DNA of 64,000 bases from Pseudoalteromonas neustonica (GCF_001653135.1 NZ_BDDS01000007.1:62001-126000); one strand, 5' to 3'; positions 1 through 10,458 are shown, numbered from the stretch's first letter. Notes: generated from the sequence alone by a model not told the origin. Numbers and translations are program-made.

Positions 1-412
1 TACTTTCCGCGCTGATATCGAAGTATCGACCTGTGGTATTATTTCGCCACTTAAAGCGTTGAACTTCCTGATCCACAGTTTGGATTCAGATGTGGTGACA
101 ATCGACTACCGCGTACGTGGTTTTACCCGCGACGTAGATGGCGTGAAGCATTATATTGATCATGCGATTAATTCAATTCAGAATTATATGACGGAAGATA
201 CCAAAGAAGCGTACCAAATGATGGACGTAAACGTGTATCAAGAAAACTTGTTCCATACAAAGATGATGCTTAAAGAAACAGATCTAAATACATATTTATT
301 TGGTGTGTCTACTGATGACTTATCTGACGATGAAGAAGAAGAAATTCGTTCTAAGTTAACCCGTGAGATGCAAGAAATTTTCTACGGTCGTAACTTACCA
401 TATACAGAATAA
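1..412 (+). CDS. speD: S-adenosylmethionine decarboxylase, C-terminal part (truncated by window edge)
   Basis: The reading frame is open from base 2 and ends at 410-412; the 5' part lies outside the window. It encodes the C-terminal part of the long, Escherichia-type SpeD. The start [12 protein letters not shown], the [11 protein letters not shown] and [15 protein letters not shown] segments and the YGRN near the end agree almost residue for residue with E. coli SpeD as I remember it. SpeD is a pyruvoyl enzyme that makes decarboxylated S-adenosylmethionine, the aminopropyl donor for spermidine synthesis, in the cytoplasm. The self-cleavage site that generates the pyruvoyl group lies upstream of the visible part. 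The codon for an internal Leu at 59 is a possible but false start. A strong terminator follows at 439-469. Confidence 0.95.
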   Translation, partial: TFRADIEVSTCGIISPLKALNFLIHSLDSDVVTIDYRVRGFTRDVDGVKHYIDHAINSIQNYMTEDTKEAYQMMDVNVYQENLFHTKMMLKETDLNTYLFGVSTDDLSDDEEEEIRSKLTREMQEIFYGRNLPYTE

Positions 413-438
413 GCTAACCCAGTTAGGTTGTTTTAAAG

Positions 439-469
439 CGGCGTGCAATGTAAATTGCGCGCCGTTTTT
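439..469 (+). terminator. Rho-independent terminator of speD
   Basis: An 11-bp stem (439-449 with 454-464, one G-T wobble) closes a GTAA tetraloop and is followed by five T. It lies 27 bases after the speD stop. The 206 bases from here to the next gene show no other gene. Confidence 0.85.
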
Positions 470-675
470 GTTTGTGGCGCGTAATATGATACTAATCTAC
501 ATTTTTTTGAAAGTGTTTTACTACCCAACATCTAGGTTTAGTCGTCGTATGGTTAGCTTGTTGTAATTATAATCAACTGTAATGCCCAATAATGCGGTGT
601 AATATCACGTAATATCTTTTTGTAGTTCATTCCTTTATAACACCCCTAGAACTTAATAATAGTAATAGGTTAGAC

Positions 676-1971
676 ATGTCTACAGCAGTTCAATACGATT
701 TAATCGTTATTGGAGGCGGCCCCGTTGGGTTATCGACCGCTTTTCATGCATCGCAACGAGGCCTTAAAACACTGGTAATCGAAAAACATGGCTATTTTAA
801 TGATTTAGGAAGCTCTGCCGGATACTCTAGGCAGTTTCGTTTGCAGTATGATCAACAGCATATGTCTGAGTTATGTTTAGCATCACAGCAGTATTGGCAG
901 CAAATACAGGCATTGTCAGACGAGCCATTAATTGGCGATGAAGGAAGTTTATGGTTTGGTCAAAAAGGCGTTAAAGATGCGCGAGAAGGCGGTATCGACG
1001 AGGCTGAAAAAACCATGGATGCGTTAAATATTCCTTATGAGAGACTGGCAGATGCCACCGCAATACAAAGTAAGGCCTGCTTTGAAGGACTCCCTAAAGA
1101 GTATTATGGTTTTTTTCAATCAAATGGCGGCACCATTAATATAAAGCAAACAGAGAGAGCATTTTTTAATGCGGGGTTAAACTCTGGGTGTGTGACTTAT
1201 CGCGAATGGGAAAATGTGCAAACGATTACCTCATTAGCAGATGATATTGTTGAAGTAACGACCCAGCATAGTGCTGCAGAAGGCATCACTACTACATGTT
1301 ATACATGTAAAAAACTAGCGATTACTACGGGTGCATATATCAACGAAACCGTACGTAGTTTAGGGGTGTCAGTGCCTATTATTATTTGGCAAATGGCATC
1401 AGCGTATTTTAAGAAAGTTGACCCTGTAGCAACGACCCCATCTTGGTTTGTATTTCAACAAGCAGAGAATGAATCAGACCCACGAACCGCAACTAATTCT
1501 CTTTTGTGTGGTTTTCCTGAACTTGAATGGGCAAACCCAGGCTACATTCGTGTTGCGACTAATTTTCCAGACGATGCAATTATTTATGATCCAAATGATC
1601 GACAGTTAGCCCCAAGTAAGCAATCATTAGCGATTGCGTCCTCATGGGTTGAACAGTTTATGCCGGGCTTGGAGCCAACCCCGTATTTTACTACAACATG
1701 CTTAATAGCATTGTGTGATTCACCATTGAAAAAAGGGCAAAAAAAAGCAGAGTTTTTTCTTGATTACATGCCGGATTATATACCTAATAATAAAAATATA
1801 GTGACGTATACCGCAGGTTGGGCGGGTAAATTTATACCTATTTTAGGTGATATGATTTGCCAGATGCTAGAGAACGATGCGCTGACTGAGTTTAATTTTT
1901 CCGTTAGCTACAGTACTTTTAGCATCCCAAAAAATCATTTTGCTATAGCGTGGCAAACAGCTAACATTTGA
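676..1971 (+). CDS. FAD-dependent amine-oxidase-like oxidoreductase (DAO / monomeric sarcosine oxidase fold)
   Basis: The 431-residue protein starts with a Rossmann FAD motif (VIGGGPVGLS, residues 11-20) and a glutamate ending the second strand (E36), as in D-amino-acid-oxidase-fold enzymes. GSSAGYSRQFRLQY (45-58) resembles the substrate/flavin region of monomeric sarcosine oxidase and N-methyltryptophan oxidase. Near the C-terminus TTCLIAL (340-346) aligns by eye with the segment whose cysteine binds FAD covalently in that family, so C342 may be the flavinylation site. GWAGKFIPILGD (about 377-388) matches the final FAD-contacting loop. The substrate is unknown; a secondary or tertiary amine, or an amino acid, is the family expectation. 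The AGG at 666-668 precedes the ATG by 7 bases. It stands alone, and its 3' end faces the next gene with only 4 bases between. Confidence 0.75.
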   Translation: MSTAVQYDLIVIGGGPVGLSTAFHASQRGLKTLVIEKHGYFNDLGSSAGYSRQFRLQYDQQHMSELCLASQQYWQQIQALSDEPLIGDEGSLWFGQKGVKDAREGGIDEAEKTMDALNIPYERLADATAIQSKACFEGLPKEYYGFFQSNGGTINIKQTERAFFNAGLNSGCVTYREWENVQTITSLADDIVEVTTQHSAAEGITTTCYTCKKLAITTGAYINETVRSLGVSVPIIIWQMASAYFKKVDPVATTPSWFVFQQAENESDPRTATNSLLCGFPELEWANPGYIRVATNFPDDAIIYDPNDRQLAPSKQSLAIASSWVEQFMPGLEPTPYFTTTCLIALCDSPLKKGQKKAEFFLDYMPDYIPNNKNIVTYTAGWAGKFIPILGDMICQMLENDALTEFNFSVSYSTFSIPKNHFAIAWQTANI

Positions 1972-1975
1972 TCGG

Positions 1976-2797
1976 TTAAATAGGTGTTTGCTGGTGAAAA
2001 TTTACGTAAAGAGTTTTGAGATCATTAGGTAATACTTGCCAATATGGCGCAGCATTAATAGGTGTTACCTGCCAAAAAAGATTCTCAATGATCCCAACAT
2101 CAATATATTCGCGTATCTCTTTACCTGCAAATTGGAATTGACTGCTGAGATACTCAAATAGGCCAGTATATACGGCTGCATCGGATTTATTATACATCTC
2201 ATTATTGACGACACTTGCAACGCATTCGAACCATGTGTAAATAAATTCAGGCTCTAACTCTCCCCATTGTTTAATGTAATGTTGATCTGTTTTAAGGGCT
2301 ATGTCTGGAAACTTCTCTCTAAACTCATTGTAAAAAGACAGTACAATCATTTTGGTTTTATACTCTTTGTGGGTGGATTTGTATTGTTTAGCACCAATGA
2401 AAAAACACAGCCCTGTATAAAACCAGACTGAGCTTGCCACAATTTGCCAGGTATCAGCCCCTTGCTCTGTTATAAACATAGGTATCGCGATTAACCCTCG
2501 CACTATACCCACTGTAGCAATGACAAATAAAGCCACTGTCGTAAAAGGCAGTTTAGGTAGTATTTTTAAAGCAGACAAGGCAAATGCCGAACATGTAAAC
2601 ATCAACCCCGCAACAACAATCGCCCCCAATGGCGCAAGAAGTGTTCCTTGCTTTGATGACGCAATTAATTGCTCAGGCGCACGGGCAAAAGCAAACCAAC
2701 TTGGCCCACCCCAAATGCACAATAAGTGCCATACAGCTGCCGCAAAGGCGATAACCGCAGCACTCATTAATAATCTTGATTCAATGCTACGTGACAT
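1976..2797 (-). CDS. Four-TM membrane protein fused to a soluble DUF7674-like domain
   Basis: The frame is open from 2842, but the ATG at 2797 (MSRSIESRLL) has AGGA about 6 bases upstream, while the starts at 2842 and 2803 lack a well-spaced ribosome site. The first ~150 residues hold about four hydrophobic segments (AAVIAFAAAVWHLLCIW, the LLAPLGAIVVAGLMF region, TTVALFVIATVGIV and SVWFYTGLCFFIG). The last ~120 residues are soluble, begin at an internal Met (MIVLSFYNEFREKFPDI), and end with EYIDVGIIENLFWQV and PNDLKTLYVNF. The tail resembles small DUF7674-type, immunity-like proteins that usually occur as separate genes; I recall this family only loosely. Function is unknown. It converges on the upstream oxidoreductase. 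Confidence 0.65.
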   Translation of the reverse strand: MSRSIESRLLMSAAVIAFAAAVWHLLCIWGGPSWFAFARAPEQLIASSKQGTLLAPLGAIVVAGLMFTCSAFALSALKILPKLPFTTVALFVIATVGIVRGLIAIPMFITEQGADTWQIVASSVWFYTGLCFFIGAKQYKSTHKEYKTKMIVLSFYNEFREKFPDIALKTDQHYIKQWGELEPEFIYTWFECVASVVNNEMYNKSDAAVYTGLFEYLSSQFQFAGKEIREYIDVGIIENLFWQVTPINAAPYWQVLPNDLKTLYVNFHQQTPI

Positions 2798-3242
2798 ATG
2801 CATCCTATACTTAAGAACAGGAACGGTAAAAAGTGAAGCCATAATATTTAAATAGGATCGGTAAGTATATATGCTAAATATTTTTTAATTCAAAGAGTCA
2901 GTACTTAATTATGGCGTTTGCTTTGACCTTTTAGTTAAGTGATAAGTGTTTTTTCTGGGGGGGCGTGTTTAATTGCCAAAGTTATAATGATAATAGGTTG
3001 TTAATTTTGTTTGTTTAATGTACCTTTATTTGAGTGTTTGTTTCTAAGAAAATAATCTAATTTTTAAAGTGGCGATTTATTTAGTTTAGTTTTTATATGT
3101 TTACAGCATTTAGAGTTTAATAGGGTCTAATTTACATTTTAAACAGCATTTTTTAAATTTGACCCTCGTTAGGCTTTTAACCGTTTATGTAGTTGAGGTT
3201 TTAAAAAGGAACGGTTTTATAATCATAAAAAGGATATTCTCA
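2798..3242. other. AT-rich intergenic region between divergent genes
   Basis: About 440 bases with no convincing gene. It is very AT-rich, with long T-rich runs at 2995-3160 and a run of seven G at 2957-2963. It must contain the promoters of the flanking divergent genes, but I cannot place -35/-10 pairs with confidence. Confidence 0.5.
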
Positions 3243-3665
3243 ATGAAAAAAATATATTTGGCTTTACTCGGTGCTTCTATGTTTAGTGGTGTGGCAATGG
3301 CTGATACAGTATCTTGTTATGTTGATACTCAAGCCTATGATGAATATAGGGAAAATCAGTGTTTTGGTGGTGGACCTTTATCTAGCTATAGACAAGGTGC
3401 AATTGTATTTAAGGTCAATGCAAGCAAACCTATACAGAGTGTGACATGGAATATTGCATCGTACGGCGCAACCCCTCGACCTAATAGTTGTAATGGTAAT
3501 GTTTGTATTGTTGATGTTGGCCGTGGAGAGCATGAAGTCGAAGGCTGTGTAGATAAAATTTACTATAAAGATTACACATGGGCAGATGTTAATTGGTGTG
3601 CAACTGCGACTGCAAATTATTGGGCGGGCGGTCATTCTCCTTTAGCTGAATCAGAAGGGCAATAA
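3243..3665 (+). CDS. Small secreted protein with six cysteines
   Basis: The longer frame opens at 3159, but the ATG at 3243 follows an AAGGAT site (about 8 bases) and starts a typical Sec signal peptide (MKKIYLALLGASMFSGVAMA, predicted cleavage before DTVSC). The mature ~120-residue protein has six cysteines, an even number that suggests disulfides formed in the periplasm or outside the cell. It is rich in Tyr, Trp, Gly and Asn. I do not recognise the family. The gene sits alone between a long AT-rich stretch and a hairpin shared with the convergent VOC gene. Its cell-envelope or extracellular location is inferred from the signal peptide only. Confidence 0.6.
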   Translation: MKKIYLALLGASMFSGVAMADTVSCYVDTQAYDEYRENQCFGGGPLSSYRQGAIVFKVNASKPIQSVTWNIASYGATPRPNSCNGNVCIVDVGRGEHEVEGCVDKIYYKDYTWADVNWCATATANYWAGGHSPLAESEGQ

Positions 3666-3670
3666 GCATT

Positions 3671-3697
3671 CAAGGCTGTATTTTTAATGCAGCCTTG
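3671..3697. terminator. Hairpin between convergent genes
   Basis: A perfect 8-bp stem (3671-3678 with 3690-3697) that can be extended by a T-G and an A-T pair lies between two convergent stop codons. The T-tract is weak on both sides, so termination is likely but not certain. Confidence 0.55.
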
Positions 3698-3699
3698 TA

Positions 3700-4101
3700 C
3701 TATTTATTCAACTGCAACAAATCCCATTTATTACCGTACAAATCTTCAAATACCACCACAGTACCGTAGGCTTCTTCGCGCGGCTGCTCGTTGAATCTAA
3801 TGCCATTTTTTTGCATCGTTTTATAATCACGCCAAAAATCATTAGTGTGTAAAAATAAAAACACACGGCCACCCGTTTGGTTACCAATAGCTTCTAATTG
3901 CTCTGGTGTACTTGCTTTAGCGAGTAATAGGTTAGTGCCATTGGAGTTGGGTGGTGACACTAATACCCAACGCTTACCATTGCCAAGATCAGTATCTTCA
4001 ACCAAATAAAAACTCAGTTTTTGTGTGTAAAATGCAATCGCGTCATCATAATTTTTTACAACTAAAGCCATACTACCAATGTGCTGTTTTATATTTGTCA
4101 T
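3700..4101 (-). CDS. VOC-fold (glyoxalase/bleomycin-resistance-like) protein
   Basis: A 133-residue single-domain vicinal-oxygen-chelate protein if read from the ATG at 4101 (MTNIKQHIGSMALVV). The longer frame to 4170 adds 23 residues that do not fit the fold. Two beta-alpha-beta-beta-beta halves are visible: VKNYDDAIAFYTQKLSF in the first, and FLHTNDFWRDYKTMQKNGI with VVFEDLYGNKWDLLQL in the second. The final Glu of VVFEDLYGN is at the usual metal-ligand position. Members include glyoxalases, dioxygenases and antibiotic-binding proteins; nothing here tells which. It has no operon partner. Confidence 0.75.
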   Translation of the reverse strand: MTNIKQHIGSMALVVKNYDDAIAFYTQKLSFYLVEDTDLGNGKRWVLVSPPNSNGTNLLLAKASTPEQLEAIGNQTGGRVFLFLHTNDFWRDYKTMQKNGIRFNEQPREEAYGTVVVFEDLYGNKWDLLQLNK

Positions 4102-4303
4102 CGCGTTACTTTGAAATAATAAAATGCTTAAAAGTGTTTTAACATATAAGGAGACATAACCCGAGGACAAAAGGCTGGTAAGTTAAATGCCATGTGTGAT
4201 TCACGTGTAGGTCTGACTTTAGTTAGAAGAATTTTCGGGATAAATCCTGACTTACAGAAGGGGGAATTATTTTATTTGCTACTTTATTGTTGCTCTTAAA
4301 GCT

Positions 4304-4330
4304 AAAAACCCAGCCGAAGCTGGGTTTTTA
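4304..4330. terminator. Rho-independent terminator of groESL
   Basis: A perfect 11-bp stem (4304-4314 with 4319-4329) with a CGAA loop, flanked by A5 on one side and T5 on the other, so it works for the leftward groEL transcript and could act in both directions. Confidence 0.9.
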
Positions 4331-4354
4331 TAAGCGAGGTGCTTAGGGACTGAT

Positions 4355-6013
<1,659 letters not shown>

Positions 6014-6048
6014 TTAAATTCTAAATGTATGTTAAACGAAAAGTAGGT

Positions 6049-6336
6049 TTAGCCTACAATGCCTAAAATATTGTCTTCACGCATGATCAGGTACTCTTGA
6101 CCTTCGATCTTTTCTGCTTTTTCAACATATGAGCCGAATAACACAGTGTCACCGACTTTAACTTCTAATGCTCTCACATCACCGTTATCTAGAGTACGGC
6201 CATTACCAACAGCGACAACTTTACCGCGGGTTGATTTCTCAGCCGCAGAACCAGTTAATACAATACCGCCAGCTGATTTAGTTTCTTCTTCTAGGCGCTC
6301 AACGATCACGCGATCATGTAAAGGACGAATGTTCAT
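6049..6336 (-). CDS. groS: Co-chaperonin GroES (Hsp10)
   Basis: A 95-residue GroES starting [18 protein letters not shown], with the mobile loop ([20 protein letters not shown], ~19-38) that docks on GroEL and the usual [15 protein letters not shown] end. It forms the heptameric lid of the chaperonin. A good ribosome site (TAGGAG) lies about 9 bases before the ATG. It is first in the groES-groEL operon, about 100 bases downstream of a sigma-32-type promoter. Confidence 0.99.
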   Translation of the reverse strand: MNIRPLHDRVIVERLEEETKSAGGIVLTGSAAEKSTRGKVVAVGNGRTLDNGDVRALEVKVGDTVLFGSYVEKAEKIEGQEYLIMREDNILGIVG

Positions 6337-6440
6337 TTTTTAGTTCTCCTAACAGTTTCTGAACAGGACAGAAAAAAGTTGTGTGTGTACCAATTGGCTG
6401 GAACCTTATGGTTTAGCGCAATTGGTTTAGTTGTACTCAG

Positions 6441-6468
6441 TAATGGGGGTGGTGAGTCAAAATCCAAG
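6441..6468 (-). promoter_or_regulatory. Heat-shock (sigma-32) promoter of groESL
   Basis: On the minus strand CTTGGAT (6462-6468) is followed after 13 bases by CCCCATTA (6441-6448). The RpoH consensus is CTTGAAA, 13-15 bases, CCCCATNT. The element lies about 105 bases before groES, so groESL is expected to be heat-inducible. Confidence 0.85.
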
Positions 6469-6485
6469 TGAAAAAATTAAAAAAT

Positions 6486-6962
6486 TTAATCTTTTCTCTC
6501 GTATTCACCATCAATCGTGGTTGGCTCACTCATTTTACGCGGTTCTGGCTCTTGTTGAGTCTGTTGTGTAAATGGTGAAGGACCTTGTTGCATGCCTGCA
6601 CTCATGCGTACAGTTGCTTGACTGGCAAGGCCTGCAGCTAGTTTATTACGAATGACAGGCGTTAGTAATAAAAAGCCAAATACATCGGTCATAATGCCGG
6701 GAGTAAGGAGTAAAACGCCAGCGATAATCACACATAAACCGGTAAATAGTTCTTTAGCAGGCATTTGCCCTTGTGCCATTTGCAGTTGTACGTTTTGTAA
6801 TGCACCCATACCTTGTGTTTTAACTAATTTGGCACCCACAATGGCAGTTATAACAACCAGCGCGATTGTGGCAAAGCCGCCAATCACATCAGCGACTTGA
6901 ATTAATAATGCGATTTCAATAATCGGCACGAGAATAAATAACAAGAATAAAAATCTAAACAT
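6486..6962 (-). CDS. fxsA: FxsA family membrane protein
   Basis: From the ATG at 6962 the protein is 158 residues (MFRFLFLLFILVPIIEIALLI). The frame extends to 7034, but that adds a hydrophilic stretch not seen in the family. A GAG precedes the chosen ATG. FxsA proteins have three or four membrane segments with a conserved G-A-[RK]-L-V-[RK] turn; here GAKLVKTQG is present, followed by the second membrane hairpin (AGVLLLTPGIMTDVFGFLLL). The C-terminal 40 residues are hydrophilic and variable. E. coli FxsA suppresses phage T7 exclusion by F when overproduced; its normal role is unclear. It lies directly upstream of groES, a common neighbourhood. Confidence 0.9.
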   Translation of the reverse strand: MFRFLFLLFILVPIIEIALLIQVADVIGGFATIALVVITAIVGAKLVKTQGMGALQNVQLQMAQGQMPAKELFTGLCVIIAGVLLLTPGIMTDVFGFLLLTPVIRNKLAAGLASQATVRMSAGMQQGPSPFTQQTQQEPEPRKMSEPTTIDGEYERKD

Positions 6963-7125
6963 AAAACTCTCTAAATAATGGTCACTCAAGTGAGTGTATG
7001 AAATATAAATATGGGTAGTAAGGTCTTTTTTCAAGAGCAGTGATATTGGGTTATGCGCTTGGCTACACTTTGCCTTAGCTATCAGCTACTATGGGTTGGG
7101 CAAAGCAATCAATTAAAGGTTCAAT

Positions 7126-7446
7126 ATGACGACTCATTTTCGGCTTGTTTTTACCACTTGCGCTAATGCAAGTGAAGCGCGCGCTATGGCAGAGCAACTT
7201 GTTCAGCAGAAATTAGCAGCCTGCGTGAGTATTCTTCCAAATGTAGAATCAGTTTACATGTGGGAAGGTGAAGTTACACATGCAACTGAGTGTAAGTTAT
7301 TAATTAAAACTAAGTCAGAAAAAATGAACCAAGTGATCCAAACTATAAAAAAATTGCATAGTTATGAGATCCCTGAGATTCAGGTAGTGGACGTATCAAC
7401 AGGCAATTTGGCCTACTTTAATTGGATGGATGAGGTACTTAATTAA
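7126..7446 (+). CDS. cutA: CutA1 divalent-cation-tolerance protein
   Basis: A 106-residue CutA1 with the family hallmarks: FTTCANASEARAMAEQLVQQKLAACV at the start, YMWEGEV in the middle and HSYEIPEI near the end. CutA is a very stable trimer with a PII-like fold, linked to copper and other divalent-metal tolerance in E. coli. Its stop codon overlaps the dsbD start by one base (TAATG), the same arrangement as the E. coli cutA-dsbD locus, so translation is probably coupled. Confidence 0.95.
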   Translation: MTTHFRLVFTTCANASEARAMAEQLVQQKLAACVSILPNVESVYMWEGEVTHATECKLLIKTKSEKMNQVIQTIKKLHSYEIPEIQVVDVSTGNLAYFNWMDEVLN

Positions 7447-9287
7447 TGCGTTGTTTTATTTTATTGCTTTGTGCGCTCTCGCTGATGCCAGCGCAGGCTA
7501 CAACTAATAATTTATTAAGTGATTTACTGCAACCCGCAGAGCAAACGTTTTTACCTGTTGATCAAGCATTCTCGTTTGATTTTGATCAGCAAGGCAATAC
7601 ACTTTTTATTGGTTGGGATATTGCTCCTGGTTATTATTTGTATAAAAAGAAGCTCGAAATTATTGGCAAAGGCGCAAACATTCAAGTGCCAGAGCTTGGC
7701 AAGGGCGTCGTTATTGAAGATGAATTCTTTGGTAAGACTGAAGTATTTTTTGATTCATTAAGTGTAATCAGCAAACTAAGCAATGTTGCTCAAGATGGTA
7801 TTGTTAAGGTGCGCTATCAAGGCTGCGCAGAAGCAGGGCTATGCTACCCGCCAGAAATTATCTCTATTCCTTTAAGTGTTATTGCAGGGGAAACAGTTGC
7901 GATTAAGAATGCGCCGGATTCGGCAACTGCAGGCAATGCACTTACAGCACTTGGTATTGAATCGCCTCATTCTCCAGAAGATGCTGTAGTTCAAGAGGAT
8001 GATCCTGAAAAAGAATTAAACTTTACTGAAAAACTCGCATCACAAGGTTTGTTGGCTAATTTAGCGATCTTCTTTTTAGTGGGTATTGGCCTTGCCTTCA
8101 CACCGTGTGTGTTTCCGATGTTTCCGATTCTATCGAGCTTAATTGCCGGGCAAAAAAATCTCTCAACTAAAAAAGCATTTGCGTTGTCTTTTATATATAT
8201 CCAAGGGATGGCAGTCACGTATGCAGCATTAGGATTGGTGGTTGCATCTTTAGGCGGTCAAGTACAAGGCTATTTGCAACACCCGACAGTATTAATTAGT
8301 TTTAGCTTATTGTTTGTTTTACTCGCTATGTCGATGTTTGGCTGGTACGAAATAAAGCTCCCCAGCGGTATGATGAACAAGCTCACGCAGGTTAGTAACA
8401 ATCAAAAAGGCGGCAATTATATTGGTGTGTTTTTGATGGGCGTATTATCAGGCTTAATTGCATCACCTTGCACAACAGCACCGTTGTCAGCCGCGTTATT
8501 ATTTGTGGCACAAAGCGGCGACTACCTGGTGGGTGGTTTGACTTTATATGTTTTAAGCTTAGGCATGGGGATTCCATTATTACTACTTGGAACATCTGGT
8601 GGTAAGTTGTTACCTAAAGCGGGTGGATGGATGGAGCAAGTTAAAACCCTGTTTGGTTTTATCATGTTAGTAGTGCCACTAATATTGCTAGAGCGCATTG
8701 TGGATGCTGACATTATATTACTAATGGCGGGTTTATTAGCGCTAGCAACAGCTTTGTACTTGCATCATTGGCAGAGTGCTCAAACACAAGGTAAATTAAA
8801 AACAGCTCTGTGGTTTGCTGCAACGCTATTAGTTGTAGGTGGTGCGAGCTTAACTAAAAATTATATATGGCCAACAGCCCAAGTTGTTAGTACCACAAAT
8901 GACGAGCAGCAAGAGCGTGGCTTTAAGTTAGTTGCGAACTTAGCTGAACTTAAACAAGCAATTGGTGATGCTAATAACGAGGGCCGATTAGTGATGGTCG
9001 ACTTATATGCTGAATGGTGTGTTGCGTGTAAAGAATTCGAAAAATACACCTTTCCAGACGCTAAAGTGCAAGCTGAATTTGCTAACTTCGAGTTACTTAA
9101 AATTGATTTAACCGAAAGTGACGACATTACAATTGAAGTAATGGAAGAGTTTACGGTATTTGGTTTACCAAGCATTTTATTTTTTGATATGCAAGGCGAA
9201 GAGCTTGGCGCACAGCGTGTGACGGGCTTCTTAAACGCAAATGACTTTGCTGAGCATTTGGCAAAGGTAAGTAATAACGTTAAATAA
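7446..9287 (+). CDS. dsbD: Thiol:disulfide interchange protein DsbD
   Basis: A full-length 613-residue DsbD. The order is a signal peptide (cut near residue 18), an N-terminal periplasmic domain with the redox pair C127/C133 (GCAEAGLCYPPEI), and eight membrane segments carrying the buried pair C221 (FTPCVFPMFPI) and C342 (SPCTTAPLSAA). The C-terminal thioredoxin domain has the motif C525-V-A-C528 (AEWCVACKEF). DsbD moves electrons from cytoplasmic thioredoxin across the inner membrane to DsbC, DsbG and CcmG-type partners. All six catalytic cysteines are present. It overlaps cutA by one base and is followed by a strong terminator. Confidence 0.98.
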   Translation: MRCFILLLCALSLMPAQATTNNLLSDLLQPAEQTFLPVDQAFSFDFDQQGNTLFIGWDIAPGYYLYKKKLEIIGKGANIQVPELGKGVVIEDEFFGKTEVFFDSLSVISKLSNVAQDGIVKVRYQGCAEAGLCYPPEIISIPLSVIAGETVAIKNAPDSATAGNALTALGIESPHSPEDAVVQEDDPEKELNFTEKLASQGLLANLAIFFLVGIGLAFTPCVFPMFPILSSLIAGQKNLSTKKAFALSFIYIQGMAVTYAALGLVVASLGGQVQGYLQHPTVLISFSLLFVLLAMSMFGWYEIKLPSGMMNKLTQVSNNQKGGNYIGVFLMGVLSGLIASPCTTAPLSAALLFVAQSGDYLVGGLTLYVLSLGMGIPLLLLGTSGGKLLPKAGGWMEQVKTLFGFIMLVVPLILLERIVDADIILLMAGLLALATALYLHHWQSAQTQGKLKTALWFAATLLVVGGASLTKNYIWPTAQVVSTTNDEQQERGFKLVANLAELKQAIGDANNEGRLVMVDLYAEWCVACKEFEKYTFPDAKVQAEFANFELLKIDLTESDDITIEVMEEFTVFGLPSILFFDMQGEELGAQRVTGFLNANDFAEHLAKVSNNVK

Positions 9288-9308
9288 GTACTTTTTTAAC
9301 GTTATTTT

Positions 9309-9342
9309 AAACGCCACTTATTATAAGTGGCGTTTTTATTTT
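9309..9342 (+). terminator. Rho-independent terminator of cutA-dsbD
   Basis: A perfect 12-bp stem (9309-9320 with 9324-9335) with a 3-base loop, followed by a T-rich stretch. Confidence 0.9.
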
Positions 9343-9373
9343 TGTTCCTAGCCTTAGTCATTAGACCAGTATT

Positions 9374-9404
9374 TTGCTGCTATTTACATCGAACTGACTA
9401 TAAT
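9374..9404 (+). promoter_or_regulatory. Possible sigma-70 promoter of aroQ-accBC
   Basis: A perfect TATAAT (9399-9404) with a weak TTGCTG (9374-9379) 19 bases upstream; spacing is long. It lies about 110 bases before aroQ and is the best candidate between the dsbD terminator and aroQ. Confidence 0.4.
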
Positions 9405-9513
9405 AGGTGGTTAACGTGAGAAATGGTTGCTATTTTAGTTTTCACCCCTTACATTTTATGGGGATTTCTAATCAAAATGGCTTAACTCATTATTTATAGG
9501 ATTATCGCGTATT

Positions 9514-9966
9514 ATGGCTGCAAAATTTAAACTTTTAGTTGTAAATGGCCCTAACTTAAATATGCTTGGTAAGCGTGAACCAGAAAAGTACGGTTCACAA
9601 ACACTTAGCGATATCATGAGCGAACTAACAGTGGTTGCTGATGGTCTAGATGTTGAGTTAACGCATTATCAAAGTAATAGTGAGCAAGCTTTAATAGAGC
9701 ACATACACAGTGCGTGGCAAACTATCGATTACATTATTATCAACCCAGCGGCATTTACGCATACAAGCGTGGCTTTACGTGATGCTCTACTGAGTGTTGA
9801 TATTCCGTTTTATGAAGTGCACATAACTAATGTGCACGCGCGGGAAGCGTTTCGTCATCATTCGTATTTTTCTGATGTGGCGCAAGGCGTAATATGTGGA
9901 TTAGGCGCAATGGGTTATCGTTCAGCACTTGAGGCTGCGGTACATCGGTTGCAAAACTCGAATTAA
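9514..9966 (+). CDS. aroQ: Type II 3-dehydroquinate dehydratase
   Basis: A 150-residue class II dehydroquinase of the usual length. Catalytic features are [20 protein letters not shown] (with the flexible-lid Arg and the Tyr), [18 protein letters not shown] (the conserved Asn and Thr/His) and [18 protein letters not shown], which carries the catalytic His. It removes water from 3-dehydroquinate in the shikimate pathway in the cytoplasm. accB follows 33 bases later on the same strand; aroQ-accB-accC is a common gammaproteobacterial arrangement. Confidence 0.98.
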   Translation: MAAKFKLLVVNGPNLNMLGKREPEKYGSQTLSDIMSELTVVADGLDVELTHYQSNSEQALIEHIHSAWQTIDYIIINPAAFTHTSVALRDALLSVDIPFYEVHITNVHAREAFRHHSYFSDVAQGVICGLGAMGYRSALEAAVHRLQNSN

Positions 9967-9999
9967 TTTTAAACTAACAAACTAACAGGCGGGTCGTTC

Positions 10000-10458
10000 A
10001 TGGATATTCGCAAGATCAAAAAGCTAATTGAACTAGTAGAAGAATCAGGTATTGCTGAATTAGAAATCACCGAAGGTGAAGAGTCAGTACGTATCAATCG
10101 TAATAACATGAGCGCAGGTCCTGCTTACGCTCCACAATATGCACCACAGTATGCACCCGCTCCGGCTCCAGTAGCTGCGGCACCAGTTGCAAGCGCAGAA
10201 GCGCCAGCACCAGCAGGTCCAACAGGTCATCAAGTATTATCGCCAATGGTTGGTTCATTCTACTCAGCAGCTTCTCCAGAAGCGCCTTTATATGTTGAAG
10301 TTGGTTCGCAAGTTAAAGTAGGTGACACGCTTTGTATCATCGAAGCGATGAAAATGATGAACCAAATTGAATCAGATAAAGCGGGTACCGTTAAAGCTAT
10401 TTTAGTTGAAAATGGCGAGCCAGTAGAATTTGATCAACCTTTATTCATTATTGAATAA
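10000..10458 (+). CDS. accB: Biotin carboxyl carrier protein of acetyl-CoA carboxylase
   Basis: A 152-residue BCCP. The N-terminal helical part ([17 protein letters not shown]) is followed by a Pro/Ala-rich linker (about 40-75) and the biotinyl domain with the [10 protein letters not shown] motif, in which K118 receives biotin. It carries carboxybiotin between AccC and AccAD in the first step of fatty-acid synthesis. accC starts 26 bases downstream, so both are surely co-transcribed. Confidence 0.98.
   Translation: MDIRKIKKLIELVEESGIAELEITEGEESVRINRNNMSAGPAYAPQYAPQYAPAPAPVAAAPVASAEAPAPAGPTGHQVLSPMVGSFYSAASPEAPLYVEVGSQVKVGDTLCIIEAMKMMNQIESDKAGTVKAILVENGEPVEFDQPLFIIE

Noticed and set aside
363-566. 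A 67-codon frame overlapping the end of speD
   Set aside because: It runs through the speD terminator hairpin and has no ribosome site.
2520-2855. Plus-strand frame antisense to the membrane protein
   Set aside because: It lies wholly against a coding membrane-protein frame and has no recognisable features.
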